A stretch of DNA of 64,000 bases, taken from Methylobacterium sp. GTDB lineage: Bacteria; Pseudomonadota; Alphaproteobacteria; Rhizobiales; Beijerinckiaceae. Under the pieces are notes generated by a model. It worked only from the letters and a program-made list of their open reading frames with translations. It was not told the DNA's origin and did no database searches. A program made the translations under genes and the position numbers. Each line of letters begins with the position of its first letter. The first letter of the stretch is position 1. Where the stretch lies: the NCBI GenBank assembly GCA_013823325.1, contig PNLY01000020.1:1-64000 (forward strand). Direction: 5' to 3'. This document shows positions 17,421 to 25,746 of the stretch, piece after piece.

Positions 17421-18269
17421 TCAGGCCGCGAACCAGTTGCGCGCCGGCAGCGACTGCACGACCGGGCCCGGCACCGCCATGTCCATGCGGCCGATGACCT
17501 GGCCATGGGCGATCTTGGCCGGCTTGTCGTGCACCGGCAGCAGGAAGGCGCCGTTGGCGAGCAGCTTCTTGATCGCCGCCTTCTCCTCGCGCTTGGAGAC
17601 GCCGTGATTGCCGGTGGTGCGCGGCTCGTTGGCGTGCAGCTCGTGGAAGGGCGAGACGATCTGGTCGTTGAAATCGTAGATCACGTCGCCGCAGATGATG
17701 GCGCGCCCTTCATTGGTGTCGACATGGACGTTCATCGAGCCTTCGGTATGGGCGCCGGCAGCTTCGAGATAGCAGCCGGGGAAGAGCTCGATCATCCCCG
17801 AGAGTTCGAGGTCCTCGAAGCGGAGCGCGTCGCGCGTGTGCAGCCGGTCGATCAGGTGCTTGATGTCGGGCGCAGGATATTGCGGGTGCATCAGCCCGGA
17901 GACCGAGTATTCGAGCTCGCGCCGGTTGACGAGCACCGTGGTGTTCATCGGGAACAGCTCGTCCTTGCCGGCATGGTCGATATGGAGATGGGTGTGCATG
18001 ACATAGCGCACGTCGCCCATGCGCACGCCGTGTTTGGCGAGCTGGTTCTCGATCATGTTCTCGTGGAACTGGAGGCCGCGCATGCCGAGGCTCTCCATGA
18101 TCTGGTTGTTGCGGTACCCGGTATCGACCACCACCGGCCAGGGCCCGCCGAGGATCAGGAAGCCATAGGTCGGCACGCGGCGGGTGCGGCCGCAATCGCG
18201 GCCGAGCACGAGGAAGCTCGATTCCAGCTCGATATCGCCATAGTCGAGGATCTTGATTTCGAGGGCCAT
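17421..18269 (-). CDS. Metallo-beta-lactamase-fold hydrolase, quorum-quenching-lactonase-like
   Basis: A 282-residue MBL-fold protein. The zinc-binding motif is HTHLHIDHAG, followed by HTEGSMNVHV and a CGDVIYDFN aspartate motif, then the late histidine in LPVHDKPA. The pattern is closest to N-acyl-homoserine lactonases (AttM/AiiA group), but such enzymes are widespread lactone and ester hydrolases. In this cluster hydrolysis of a pathway lactone or ester is more likely than signal quenching. It lies 11 bp upstream of the SMP-30 fusion and 17 bp downstream of the amidohydrolase. Confidence 0.85.
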   Translation of the reverse strand: MALEIKILDYGDIELESSFLVLGRDCGRTRRVPTYGFLILGGPWPVVVDTGYRNNQIMESLGMRGLQFHENMIENQLAKHGVRMGDVRYVMHTHLHIDHAGKDELFPMNTTVLVNRRELEYSVSGLMHPQYPAPDIKHLIDRLHTRDALRFEDLELSGMIELFPGCYLEAAGAHTEGSMNVHVDTNEGRAIICGDVIYDFNDQIVSPFHELHANEPRTTGNHGVSKREEKAAIKKLLANGAFLLPVHDKPAKIAHGQVIGRMDMAVPGPVVQSLPARNWFAA

Positions 18270-18286
18270 GGACGTCCTCCCTTTGA

Positions 18287-19168
18287 TTATTGGCCGAGGC
18301 GGTAGACCCGCCTCGCGGTGTCGTTGAACACGGCTTCCTGCGCGGCTTGCGGCACCGCCGCCAGATGCGCGGCGATCAGCTCGGCATAGCTCGTCCAGAG
18401 CTTCTCGATCGGGAAATTGGAGCCGAACAGGCAGCGCTCGGCTCCGAACAAGCGAAGCGTCTCGCCGACGATGAAGGCGATCGTCTCGGGATCGTTGCGG
18501 CGCAGGAAGGTGCCGAGGCCCGAGAGCTTGCTGGTGATGTTGGGCTGCGCCGCGAGCAGCGTCATGCCGTCGCGCCAGGCAGCGATGCCATCCGGCGACA
18601 GATCCTCCAGCATGCCGGCATGCTGGAGCACGAAGGTCACCTTCGGGCAGGCGGCGGCGAGCTCGGCCGCGCCCGCCATCTGGCCAGCGAAGACCTGGAG
18701 GTCGAAGCTGAAGCCGTATTCAGCCAGCCGCCCGACATTGGCGATGATCTTGGGATCGCGGGCGAGGTCGGGCCCGCTGGCGAAGCGGTAGAGCGCGCTC
18801 TCGTGCCAGTGCAACTGCATGCGCACGCCGCGCACGCGGGCGTTGCGCGCGAGTTGGTCGAGCTGTGGGCGGACATCGCCGGCGAGCATGTCGGCATAGG
18901 CGACGATGGCGATCGGGAAGCCGGATTCCTCCGAGGCCTGCGAAACGTAAGCCACCTCGTCGAGATAACGGTTCGTTGCCCAGTTGGCCTGGACGTAGAC
19001 GGCTTCAGTCACGCCCGCCGGACGGCAATCGCCGAGGTACTCCGCGATCGGATAGTCGCGCCGGATCGGCTCGTAGGGGCCGAAGATGCGTGGCTGCATC
19101 GGCCCGAGCAGCCAGGGCAGATCGGCCTGCCGCCAGATGTGGAAATGGGAATCGACGAGACCGGTCAT
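18287..19168 (-). CDS. Amidohydrolase-2 family (COG3618-type) metal-dependent hydrolase
   Basis: A 293-residue TIM-barrel hydrolase. It opens with the metal motif VDSHFHIW and continues with an RGVRMQLHW strand, VLQHAGM (His metal ligand) and LFGSNFPIEK (Asp position occupied by Asn). Relatives act on lactones such as 2-pyrone-4,6-dicarboxylate and L-fuconolactone. A lactonase or C-C/amide hydrolase step in the surrounding pathway is the reasonable inference. The start overlaps the end of the VWA gene by 4 bp. Confidence 0.82.
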   Translation of the reverse strand: MTGLVDSHFHIWRQADLPWLLGPMQPRIFGPYEPIRRDYPIAEYLGDCRPAGVTEAVYVQANWATNRYLDEVAYVSQASEESGFPIAIVAYADMLAGDVRPQLDQLARNARVRGVRMQLHWHESALYRFASGPDLARDPKIIANVGRLAEYGFSFDLQVFAGQMAGAAELAAACPKVTFVLQHAGMLEDLSPDGIAAWRDGMTLLAAQPNITSKLSGLGTFLRRNDPETIAFIVGETLRLFGAERCLFGSNFPIEKLWTSYAELIAAHLAAVPQAAQEAVFNDTARRVYRLGQ

Positions 19169-20280
19169 GCCGCCAGCGAGCCTCCGAGTGACAGGATGTG
19201 CCGGCAGATCCGCGCCGTGCTGCCGCCGTCCGAGAGGCTGGCGAGGCGAGGCGCGATCAGCCGGAGCGCTTCGGTTTGCGGCCGGTAGCCGGGATCGGCG
19301 GCGAGCGGCGTCAGCCAGTCGATGCGATGGGCGCGCTGCGCCAGCCTCGCGACCGCCGTGACCAGCGCCGAGGGATCGCCGCGTTCGAGACCGTCCGAGA
19401 GCACGACGACGACGGCACCGCGCGCGTAAGCAGCGAAGCGGGGCACGGCGAGGAAGGCCTGCAGCGCGTCGCCGATGCGGGTGCCGCCATCCCAGTCGGC
19501 GACGAGGCCGGAGGCTTCCGCCAGCGCCTGCTCGCGGCGCCTGCGCCTGAGCGCCCGCGTCACGCGGGTCAGCCTCGTGCCAAATGTGAAGACCTCGACC
19601 TGCCGGGTCGCGTGGACGATCGTATGCGCCAGAGCAAGATTGGCGTCGCTGCGCTGCTTCATCGAGCCGGAGACGTCGATCAGCAGCAGGATCGGCCGGG
19701 GCCGCGTCACGCGCCGGAGCCGCTTCAGGCTCATCACCTCGCCGTCATGGCGGATCGCATCTTTCAGGCTGCGGGCGAGATCGACCATCGGCCCGCGCCG
19801 CGCCGTTCGATGGCGATAGCCGCGCCGGCGGGGCAGGGCGGCCGGCAGCGCCCGGCCGAAACGACGCAGGGTCTCGCTCTCGTCGAGCGTCTTCAGCTGG
19901 CGGATCGAGAGAGCTTCCGCGCCGGTCGCAGCCTGGCCGGTCTCGTTGGCCTCTTCGCCGATCAGCACCTCGCGCGAGCCGGCGTCCTCCTGGACCGAGA
20001 TGTCCTCGTCCGGCGCGAAATCATCATCGCTGGGCTCGGCGAGAGCGCCGCCGAGGAAATGCATGTCGAACAGCGCATCGAAGCGCTCGCGCTGCTCGGG
20101 ATGCGGAGCGAGTGTTGCGATCGCGGCCTTGCGGATGTCAGCGATGCTGCGTGGCCCGAGCAATTCGACCGCCATCAGGAAGCTGGTGGTCTGCTCGGGC
20201 GCGGCCGCAATGCCGTGCTGACGCAGCAGCGCCGGGAAGGCGACGAAAAGCCGGGCGGCGGCAGGGAGGGGGGCGATCAT
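19165..20280 (-). CDS. VWA-domain protein, CoxE-like molybdenum-hydroxylase maturation factor
   Basis: A 371-residue protein with an N-terminal region (about 1-180) and a C-terminal von Willebrand A domain carrying the MIDAS motif DVSGSMKQ. This is the CoxE architecture, and a MoxR-type ATPase gene lies just upstream. In carbon monoxide dehydrogenase clusters the CoxD-CoxE pair assembles the bimetallic or sulfurated active site. Here the pair probably matures the split molybdenum hydroxylase encoded upstream. The protein should be cytoplasmic. About 290 bp of repeat-containing DNA separates it from the MoxR gene, so it may have its own promoter. Confidence 0.87.
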   Translation of the reverse strand: MIAPLPAAARLFVAFPALLRQHGIAAAPEQTTSFLMAVELLGPRSIADIRKAAIATLAPHPEQRERFDALFDMHFLGGALAEPSDDDFAPDEDISVQEDAGSREVLIGEEANETGQAATGAEALSIRQLKTLDESETLRRFGRALPAALPRRRGYRHRTARRGPMVDLARSLKDAIRHDGEVMSLKRLRRVTRPRPILLLIDVSGSMKQRSDANLALAHTIVHATRQVEVFTFGTRLTRVTRALRRRRREQALAEASGLVADWDGGTRIGDALQAFLAVPRFAAYARGAVVVVLSDGLERGDPSALVTAVARLAQRAHRIDWLTPLAADPGYRPQTEALRLIAPRLASLSDGGSTARICRHILSLGGSLAA

Positions 20281-20319
20281 GCCGTATGCCTCCCGGTCGT
20301 TATGAAGGCGTGACGTTCC

Positions 20320-20460
20320 CTACTCCCTCCCCCCGCTTGCGGCGGGGAGGGTCGGGGTGGGGGGCAGCGCCGCTTGGCGCTGAACTGGAAGAAGATCTGA
20401 ACTCGGCTTTCCGGCCCCCCATCCCTAACCCTTCCCCACCGCAAGCGGAGGGAAGGGGAC
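20320..20460. repeat. Dispersed inverted repeat element A
   Basis: Two GC-rich arms of about 40 bp (roughly 20322-20364 and 20415-20459) are inverted relatives of each other. Each contains a CCGCTTGCGG or CCGCAAGCGG core flanked by C-rich and G-rich runs. RNA from it would fold into a long hairpin. The look is that of a dispersed palindromic element as found between genes in many Hyphomicrobiales genomes. It sits between the VWA and MoxR genes. Confidence 0.6.
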
Positions 20461-20474
20461 GCGTTTGCGCTTTC

Positions 20475-20563
20475 CGTCATTGCGAGGAGAGGAGCGACGA
20501 AGCAATCCAGAAGTGGCAGAGCTCTATGGTCCCCTGGATCGCTTCGCTTCGCTCGCAATGACG
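20475..20563. repeat. Dispersed inverted repeat element B
   Basis: The left arm starts CGTCATTGCGAGGAG and ends AAGCAATCCAG; the right arm is its near reverse complement, CTGGATCGCTTCG through CTCGCAATGACG. About 25 bases lie between the arms. This GTCATTGCGAG...CAATCCAG type is a familiar intergenic palindromic repeat in alphaproteobacteria. It directly follows element A, filling most of the 292-bp gap. Confidence 0.65.
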
Positions 20564-20572
20564 TTGACATCC

Positions 20573-21457
20573 TCATGCCGCCAGCCCCGGGATGAACAGC
20601 GGCAGGCGCGGGCGCAGGTGGGCGAGGTCTTCCTCGTCCTTGATCGCCGCGCCGAGCGAGCGGCGGAAGGCCTCCGGCCAGGGCGCGCCGCTTTGCGCCA
20701 GCGCCGTCGCGGCCTCGGCCCAGTCGACCGCCTCGGCGACACCAGGCGGCTTGGCGAGCGGCTCCTGCCGCAGCAGCCCGACCGCGTGGACGACGGCGCG
20801 CGCCGTGCTCTCCGCCACGGCCGAGGAGCGCAGCATGATGATCTGCGCCTCCCGTTCGGGCTCCGGATAGGCGATGTAGTGGTAGACGCAGCGGCGTCTG
20901 AGCGCCTCGTGCAGTTCGCGGGTCCGGTTCGAGGTCAGGATCACCACCGGCCGCTCGGGCGCGCGCAGCGTGCCGCGCTCGGGGATCGAGATCGAGAAAT
21001 CCGAGAGGAATTCGAGCAGGAAGGCCTCGAATTCATGATCGGAGCGGTCAATCTCGTCGATCAGCAGCACCGTCGATTCCGGCCGCCGCAGCGTCGTCAG
21101 CATCGGCCGCTCGATCAGGAAGTCGTCGCGGTAGATGTCGAGATGCTCGCCGTCCTTCGCCTGCCGGATGGCGAGCATCTGGCGCGGATAGTTCCATTCG
21201 TAGAGCGCGGCTGCCGCGTCGATGCCCTCGAAGCATTGCAGGCGGATGAGCTGGCGCCCGAGGATGCCGGCGAGCGCCTTGGCGGCCTCGGTCTTGCCGA
21301 CGCCGGGGGCGCCCTCCAGCAGCAGCGGCTTGCCGAGCGCGAGCGAGAGGTAGCCGGCTGTCGCGATGCCGTCATCGGCGAGATACATCGCCGCCTGCAG
21401 GGCCTCTGCGAGGTCCTCGGGGCTGGAGATGCCGGCGACGGTCGTCCTCAGCGCCAT
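20573..21457 (-). CDS. MoxR-family AAA+ ATPase (CoxD-like)
   Basis: A 294-residue AAA+ ATPase of the MoxR group. Walker A is EGAPGVGKTE, Walker B is LLIDEIDRSD, and ILTSNRTRELHEALRRRC contains sensor 1 and the arginine-finger region. MoxR ATPases work with VWA proteins as chaperones that insert metal or sulfur into enzymes. CoxD does this for CO dehydrogenase. Its position, 4 bp after the molybdenum-subunit gene and before a CoxE-like gene, makes maturation of that hydroxylase its likely job. Confidence 0.9.
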   Translation of the reverse strand: MALRTTVAGISSPEDLAEALQAAMYLADDGIATAGYLSLALGKPLLLEGAPGVGKTEAAKALAGILGRQLIRLQCFEGIDAAAALYEWNYPRQMLAIRQAKDGEHLDIYRDDFLIERPMLTTLRRPESTVLLIDEIDRSDHEFEAFLLEFLSDFSISIPERGTLRAPERPVVILTSNRTRELHEALRRRCVYHYIAYPEPEREAQIIMLRSSAVAESTARAVVHAVGLLRQEPLAKPPGVAEAVDWAEAATALAQSGAPWPEAFRRSLGAAIKDEEDLAHLRPRLPLFIPGLAA

Positions 21458-21461
21458 CGCG

Positions 21462-22505
21462 TCACCGCCAGTTCACCGGGCCGCCGCGCCGCGGGCCCGG
21501 CTTGACGCCGCCATTGGCCCGGATAGCCCGCAGGATCTTCTCCGGCGTGATCGGCAATTCGTCGACCCGGACGCCGACGGCGTTGTAGACGGCGTTGGCG
21601 ATCGCCGGCAGCACCGGGTTGGCGCACATCTCGCCCGGCCCCTTGCCGCCGAACGGCCCATCCGGCGCCGGCCGCTCCAAGACAGTGACGTGATAGGGCG
21701 CGATGTCGCCCGGCCCGGGCATCAGGTATTCGTTGAAGTCGCGCGGGCCGTGCTCGGGATTGGGGTAGTAGGGTTCCGGCGTCTCATAGAGCGCGTGGCT
21801 GATGCCCATCCAGGCGCCGCCGACCAATTGCTGCTCGACCATGCGCGGATTGATGACGCGGCCGAGCTCATAGGCGCTGGTCATCCGGAGCACCTCGACC
21901 TCGCCGGTCTCGTCGTCGACCGCGACATCGGCGACGAGGCAGGCATGGGCGAAGGCGGTGTTCGGGTTCATCTCGCCGGTCTCGGCATCGACGGCCGAGA
22001 GCGGGATCAGGAAGATGCCGCGCCCGGCGATGGTCTTGCCCTGTTTGAACTGCGCCGCCTGCGCCGTCGCCTTGACCGTGATGCTGCGCGAGGGCGCGCC
22101 GCGGACATGGATGTTGCCGCGCCCGTCGGTGACGAGGTCGGCGGCGTTGACCTCGAGCTCCTCGGCTGCGGCTTCGAGCAGCACGCCGCGAGCCTCTCGC
22201 GCCGCGACGATGATGGCGTTGCCCATGCGGTGGGTGCCGCGCGAGGCGAAGGAGCCCATGTCGTGCGGGCCGGTGTCGCTGTCGGCGGTGTCGACATAGA
22301 CGTCCTCGACGGGCACGCCGAGCGTCTCGGCCGCGATCTGGCGCGAGACCTGCTTCATGCCCTGGCCGAGGTCGATGGCCGAGAGCGCGACGGTGAACTT
22401 GCCGTCGGGGTTGGAATGGATCAGCGCCTGGCTCGGATCGCCGCCCAGGTTCATGCCGATCGGATAATTGACCGAGGCCATGCCGCGGCCTTCGTGACGG
22501 GCCAT
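21462..22505 (-). CDS. Molybdenum hydroxylase large subunit, C-terminal half (separate polypeptide)
   Basis: 347 residues that match the second half of xanthine-dehydrogenase-family molybdopterin subunits. It begins at the VNYPIGMNLGGDPSQAL region and contains SAIDLGQGMKQVS, SFASRGTHRMGNA and the C-terminal GKGPGEMCANP motif whose E292 is the expected catalytic glutamate. The N-terminal half is encoded immediately upstream, ending one base before this ATG in another frame. A strong AGGAGG lies inside the last codons of that gene, about 8 bases before this start, so independent initiation is expected. The two halves should assemble into one Mo active site. Confidence 0.88.
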   Translation of the reverse strand: MARHEGRGMASVNYPIGMNLGGDPSQALIHSNPDGKFTVALSAIDLGQGMKQVSRQIAAETLGVPVEDVYVDTADSDTGPHDMGSFASRGTHRMGNAIIVAAREARGVLLEAAAEELEVNAADLVTDGRGNIHVRGAPSRSITVKATAQAAQFKQGKTIAGRGIFLIPLSAVDAETGEMNPNTAFAHACLVADVAVDDETGEVEVLRMTSAYELGRVINPRMVEQQLVGGAWMGISHALYETPEPYYPNPEHGPRDFNEYLMPGPGDIAPYHVTVLERPAPDGPFGGKGPGEMCANPVLPAIANAVYNAVGVRVDELPITPEKILRAIRANGGVKPGPRRGGPVNWR

Positions 22506-22506
22506 C

Positions 22507-24267
22507 TCAGCGCCTCCTCGTGCCGAAGACCGACGAGAACCGCACCGCGCCGTGCTGCGGCTGCGCCGGAGCGGCGGGCGGAGGCGGGGCAGGGGGTGGG
22601 CTGGCCGGTTGATAAGCCGGCGGCGGCGAATAGGACCCGCCCGGCTGATAGGGCGGCGGCGCAGGCTGATAAGCCGGAGGTGGCGGCGCTGCCGGCCGCT
22701 GCGGCTCGTAACGCGGCACCTGCGTCGGCGCGGCGCGGCCGTCGCGCGCGCCCTCCATCACCGGCTGCTTGCTCGGTGCGATCCGGCTCGTGCCGGCCGG
22801 CAGCACCTGCGTCACCGGCCCGCTGCGCGTATCGGGCCGGCCGATCTGGCCGCGGGCGTCGAGCTGGGTCGCCGGGATCTGCGCGCGGTCGCCGGCGCCG
22901 CCGCCGAGCAAAGAGGAGGCCCGCTTCGCTTGCTCGGAGAGCGGCCAGTTCGCCTTCTCGGCCGCGACCTGAACGCATTCGACCAATGCCGTGTTCTTGG
23001 CGGCGCGCCGGTGAGGCTTCATGTCCCCGTCGCGATAGGCGTTGAGAATCCGGAACTCCATCGGGTCCATGCTGGCGGCCTCGGCGAGGCGGTCCATCTG
23101 GACCTCGAGCGCGAAATCGACCGCGGTGACGCCGAAGCCGCGCATCGCGGTGGAGGGGCAGCGATTGGTGTAGGAGACGTAGATGTCGGAGGCGACGTTG
23201 GGGATCCAGTACGGCCCCGGCACATGCGCGGTGCACTTGATCGCGGCGTAGCTCGACAGCCGCGTATAGGCGCCGGCGTCGAAATAACTGCGGATATGGC
23301 GGGCGACGATCCGCCCGTCGCGCATCAGCCCATCCTTGACGTAGATGCGCTCGGCCCCGCGCGGCGAGCCGTAGAGCATCTCCTCTTCGCGATCGAGCAC
23401 GAAGCGCACCGGCCTGCCGGTCAGCATGGCGCCGAGCACGGCGAGCGGCTCGGTCAGCGAGTCGACCTTGCCGCCGAAGCCGCCGCCGACCGTGCCGCCG
23501 ATGAAGTGCAGCATGTTCGACTCGACATCGACGATCTTGGCGGTGGTGCCGAGCGCAAAGAACAGCCCCTGGGCGCAGGAGTGCACGACATAGCGGCCGT
23601 TCTGCTCGGGCGCCGCGATCGAGCCGTTGGTCTCGGTCGGCGCGTGCTCGATCGGCGACATCTGGTAGCGATGTTCCATCACGATGTCGGCGCCGGCGAA
23701 GCCGCGCTCGACATCGCCGAAGCGCAGCTTCTGATGGTCGAAGCGCTCGTGATATTCGAAGTAGTTGCCGGGATAGGTCTCGTTGACCACCGGCGCGCCG
23801 GGCTTCAGCGTCTCCTCGACATCGAACACCGCCGGCAGCGGGTCGTAGTCGATGCGCACCAGCTTGCGGGCGGCGAGCGCCTGCGCCTCGCTGTCGGCGA
23901 GGATGGCGACGACCGGCTCGCCCTTGTAGCTGACCTTGCTCACCGCCAGCGAGGGCTCGTCGTCCTTGCCGAAATTGATCAGGCTGAGCAGCGTGTTCTT
24001 GTTCACGGGCACATCGGCGCCGCGCAGCACGCGCTTGACGCCGGGCGCGCGCTCGGCCGCCGAGGTATCGATCGCGCGGATACGGGCATGGTGATGCGGG
24101 CTGCGCACCACCTTGAGATGCAGCATGCCGTCGAAGGCGTGGTCGTCGAAGAAGCGGGTCCGCGCCGTGACATGGCCCGGCATGTCCTGGCGCTGCACGC
24201 CCTTGCCGACGACGTTGAGATTGTCGTCGCGCTCGTCGGCGAAGAGGTCCTTGCGGAGTTCTAGCAT
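22507..24267 (-). CDS. Molybdenum hydroxylase large subunit, N-terminal half with Pro-rich tail
   Basis: 586 residues. Residues about 15-450 match the a/b hammerhead and first molybdopterin domain of xanthine-dehydrogenase-family enzymes: GGTVGGGFGGK at about 258-267 and the MRGFG substrate-site motif at 375-379. Residues about 451-586 are low-complexity, rich in Pro, Gln, Tyr and Ala (repeated PPPAYQP-type units), unlike anything in the usual enzyme. The protein stops where the second half starts. The substrate is unknown: the family includes CO, nicotinate, purine and aromatic-heterocycle hydroxylases. The CO dehydrogenase active-site loop (AYRCSFR) is not present, so this is not a canonical CO dehydrogenase. 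Confidence 0.87.
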   Translation of the reverse strand: MLELRKDLFADERDDNLNVVGKGVQRQDMPGHVTARTRFFDDHAFDGMLHLKVVRSPHHHARIRAIDTSAAERAPGVKRVLRGADVPVNKNTLLSLINFGKDDEPSLAVSKVSYKGEPVVAILADSEAQALAARKLVRIDYDPLPAVFDVEETLKPGAPVVNETYPGNYFEYHERFDHQKLRFGDVERGFAGADIVMEHRYQMSPIEHAPTETNGSIAAPEQNGRYVVHSCAQGLFFALGTTAKIVDVESNMLHFIGGTVGGGFGGKVDSLTEPLAVLGAMLTGRPVRFVLDREEEMLYGSPRGAERIYVKDGLMRDGRIVARHIRSYFDAGAYTRLSSYAAIKCTAHVPGPYWIPNVASDIYVSYTNRCPSTAMRGFGVTAVDFALEVQMDRLAEAASMDPMEFRILNAYRDGDMKPHRRAAKNTALVECVQVAAEKANWPLSEQAKRASSLLGGGAGDRAQIPATQLDARGQIGRPDTRSGPVTQVLPAGTSRIAPSKQPVMEGARDGRAAPTQVPRYEPQRPAAPPPPAYQPAPPPYQPGGSYSPPPAYQPASPPPAPPPPAAPAQPQHGAVRFSSVFGTRRR

Positions 24268-24301
24268 GACGATCTCCCGCTTCCCTTCGCTTCCCTCTCA
24301 T

Positions 24302-24402
24302 CGTCATCCCGGACAAGCCGCAAAGCGGCGCCGATCCGGGATCCATGCCTGAACTGTTCCGGCATGGGTCCCGGGTCTGCGCTTCGCTCCGCCCGGGACG
24401 AC
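24302..24402. repeat. Dispersed palindromic element C inside the hydroxylase operon
   Basis: The element starts TCGTCATCCCGGAC, contains GGGATCCATGCC and GGCATGGGTCCCGGG, and ends CCCGGGACGAC. The arms are imperfect inverted repeats about 45 bp long. This CGTCATCCCGG...CCGGGATGACG type is a common intergenic palindrome in alphaproteobacteria. It lies between the genes for the 2Fe-2S and molybdenum subunits and could act as an RNA-stability or attenuation hairpin within the transcript. Confidence 0.65.
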
Positions 24403-24430
24403 TGCGAGCGGGGCACGTAGGTCTTCATCA

Positions 24431-24913
24431 TCAGGCCCGCCTCACGCTGGTTCCGCTGGCAGCAGCGAGGATCGCGGCGATGATCGGCTCGTAGCCGGTG
24501 CAGCGGCAGATATTGCCGCTGATCGCCTCGACGACCTCCTCGCGGCTCGGCTGCGGGTTCTTCGCCAGAAGCGCCCGCGCCGCAGTCAGCATGCCCGGCG
24601 TGCAGAAGCCGCACTGCGCCGCGAAATGGTCCATGAAGGCGTCCTGCAGCGGGTGCAGGTGCGGGCCGTCGGCCATGCCGGAGGCGGTCTCGATCTGGCG
24701 ACCCTCGCAGGACACCGCGAGCGTCAGGCAGGCGAGTTGCGGCTCGCCGTCGACCAGCACCGTGCAGACGCCGCAAGTGCCCTGGCCGCAACCGTACTTG
24801 GGGCCGAAATCGCCGAGCCCGCGCCGCAGCGTGTCGAGCAGGTTGCTCGCGGGATCGACGAAGGTGGCGCGGTCGCTGCCGTTGAGGCGGAACTGGATGG
24901 GGAGCTTGGCCAT
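24431..24913 (-). CDS. Molybdenum hydroxylase [2Fe-2S] small subunit (CoxS-like)
   Basis: A 160-residue iron-sulfur subunit. The plant-type ferredoxin cluster is bound by CGQGTCGVC plus a cysteine in LACLTL, and the second cluster by CGFCTPG and CRCTGYE. Length and motif order are those of CoxS/XDH-A subunits. It passes electrons from the molybdenum centre to FAD. The start at 24913 (MAKLPIQF) leaves 10 bp after the FAD-subunit gene. An upstream-open frame overlaps that gene and is not used. Confidence 0.93.
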   Translation of the reverse strand: MAKLPIQFRLNGSDRATFVDPASNLLDTLRRGLGDFGPKYGCGQGTCGVCTVLVDGEPQLACLTLAVSCEGRQIETASGMADGPHLHPLQDAFMDHFAAQCGFCTPGMLTAARALLAKNPQPSREEVVEAISGNICRCTGYEPIIAAILAAASGTSVRRA

Positions 24914-24923
24914 CGGCGCCTCC

Positions 24924-25745
24924 TCAGCGCGGCTCGCCGGCGAGCAGCCGGCCGAGATGAACGGGGAGGATTTCGCGCCGGTACCACTCGCTGGCGATCG
25001 CATCGGTCGCCGGGCGGCAGCCTTCCAGCGCCGCCTGCTTCGCCGCCTGGATCGCGCTCTGGTCGAGCGGCTTGCCGTCGAGCGCCCGCTCGACGCCGCG
25101 GGCGCGGATCGGCAATGGGGCCATCGCGCCATAGGCGACGCGCGCCTGTGTGATCCGGCCGCCGGACAGCGGCAGATGCGCGGCGATCGAGAGCACCGAA
25201 ATGCCCTTCGGCTTCACCCGGCTGATCTTGCGGAAGTGGAACTCGGCCGGGTTCTGCGGGCGGGCGAACTGGACTGCCGTCACCAGCCCCTGGCCGCCGC
25301 GCTCACGGGCGCTGAGGAAATCCTCCAGCGGCACCGCCCGGCCCGAGCCATAGCCGGACTGCAGCACGACCTGCGCATCGAGCGCCAGCAGCGCCACGGT
25401 GAAATCGCCATAGGGCGCGCCAGCAAAAAGATTACCGCCGATCGTCGCCATCGTCCTGACCGCCGGCCCACCGATGGCGCGCGCCGCGGCATGCAGGAAA
25501 GCAAGGTCGCGATTGGCCAGCACCGCCGCCATTGTCACGCCGGCGCCGAGCTCGATGCGGGCGCCGCCGGTGCTCATCTGGCGCAAGGCCGGATCGGTGA
25601 CGCGCACCAGCGTGCCCTCGGTCAAACGGCCCTCGTTGACGTCGCGCATCACCAGCGTGCCGCCGCCGATCAACAGCGCCTGGCGATCGCCGGAGAGGAT
25701 GCCGGCGGCTTCCGACAGGCTGGCGCAGGTTCGCAGGTCGAGCAT
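24924..25745 (-). CDS. Molybdenum hydroxylase FAD-binding subunit (CoxM-like)
   Basis: A 273-residue FAD subunit. FAD-contact motifs are LIGGGTLVM near residue 25 and RTMATIGGNLFAGAP near residue 97, followed by a GDFTVALLALDAQV strand. The C-terminal domain is present from about residue 165 (FRKISRVKPKG). It accepts electrons from the 2Fe-2S subunit and delivers them to an external acceptor. One base separates it from the upstream START-like gene. It is slightly short for the family. Confidence 0.9.
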   Translation of the reverse strand: MLDLRTCASLSEAAGILSGDRQALLIGGGTLVMRDVNEGRLTEGTLVRVTDPALRQMSTGGARIELGAGVTMAAVLANRDLAFLHAAARAIGGPAVRTMATIGGNLFAGAPYGDFTVALLALDAQVVLQSGYGSGRAVPLEDFLSARERGGQGLVTAVQFARPQNPAEFHFRKISRVKPKGISVLSIAAHLPLSGGRITQARVAYGAMAPLPIRARGVERALDGKPLDQSAIQAAKQAALEGCRPATDAIASEWYRREILPVHLGRLLAGEPR

Positions 25746-25746
25746 G

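Noticed and set aside
17421..18269. Quorum-quenching role for the metallo-beta-lactamase-fold protein
   Set aside because: The motifs allow lactonase activity, but position inside a catabolic array makes a pathway hydrolase more likely. No quorum-sensing genes are present.
21462..25745. Annotation as aerobic carbon monoxide dehydrogenase
   Set aside because: CoxD/E-like factors and subunit types fit, but the AYRCSFR active-site loop is absent, the large subunit is split and the context is organic-compound uptake.
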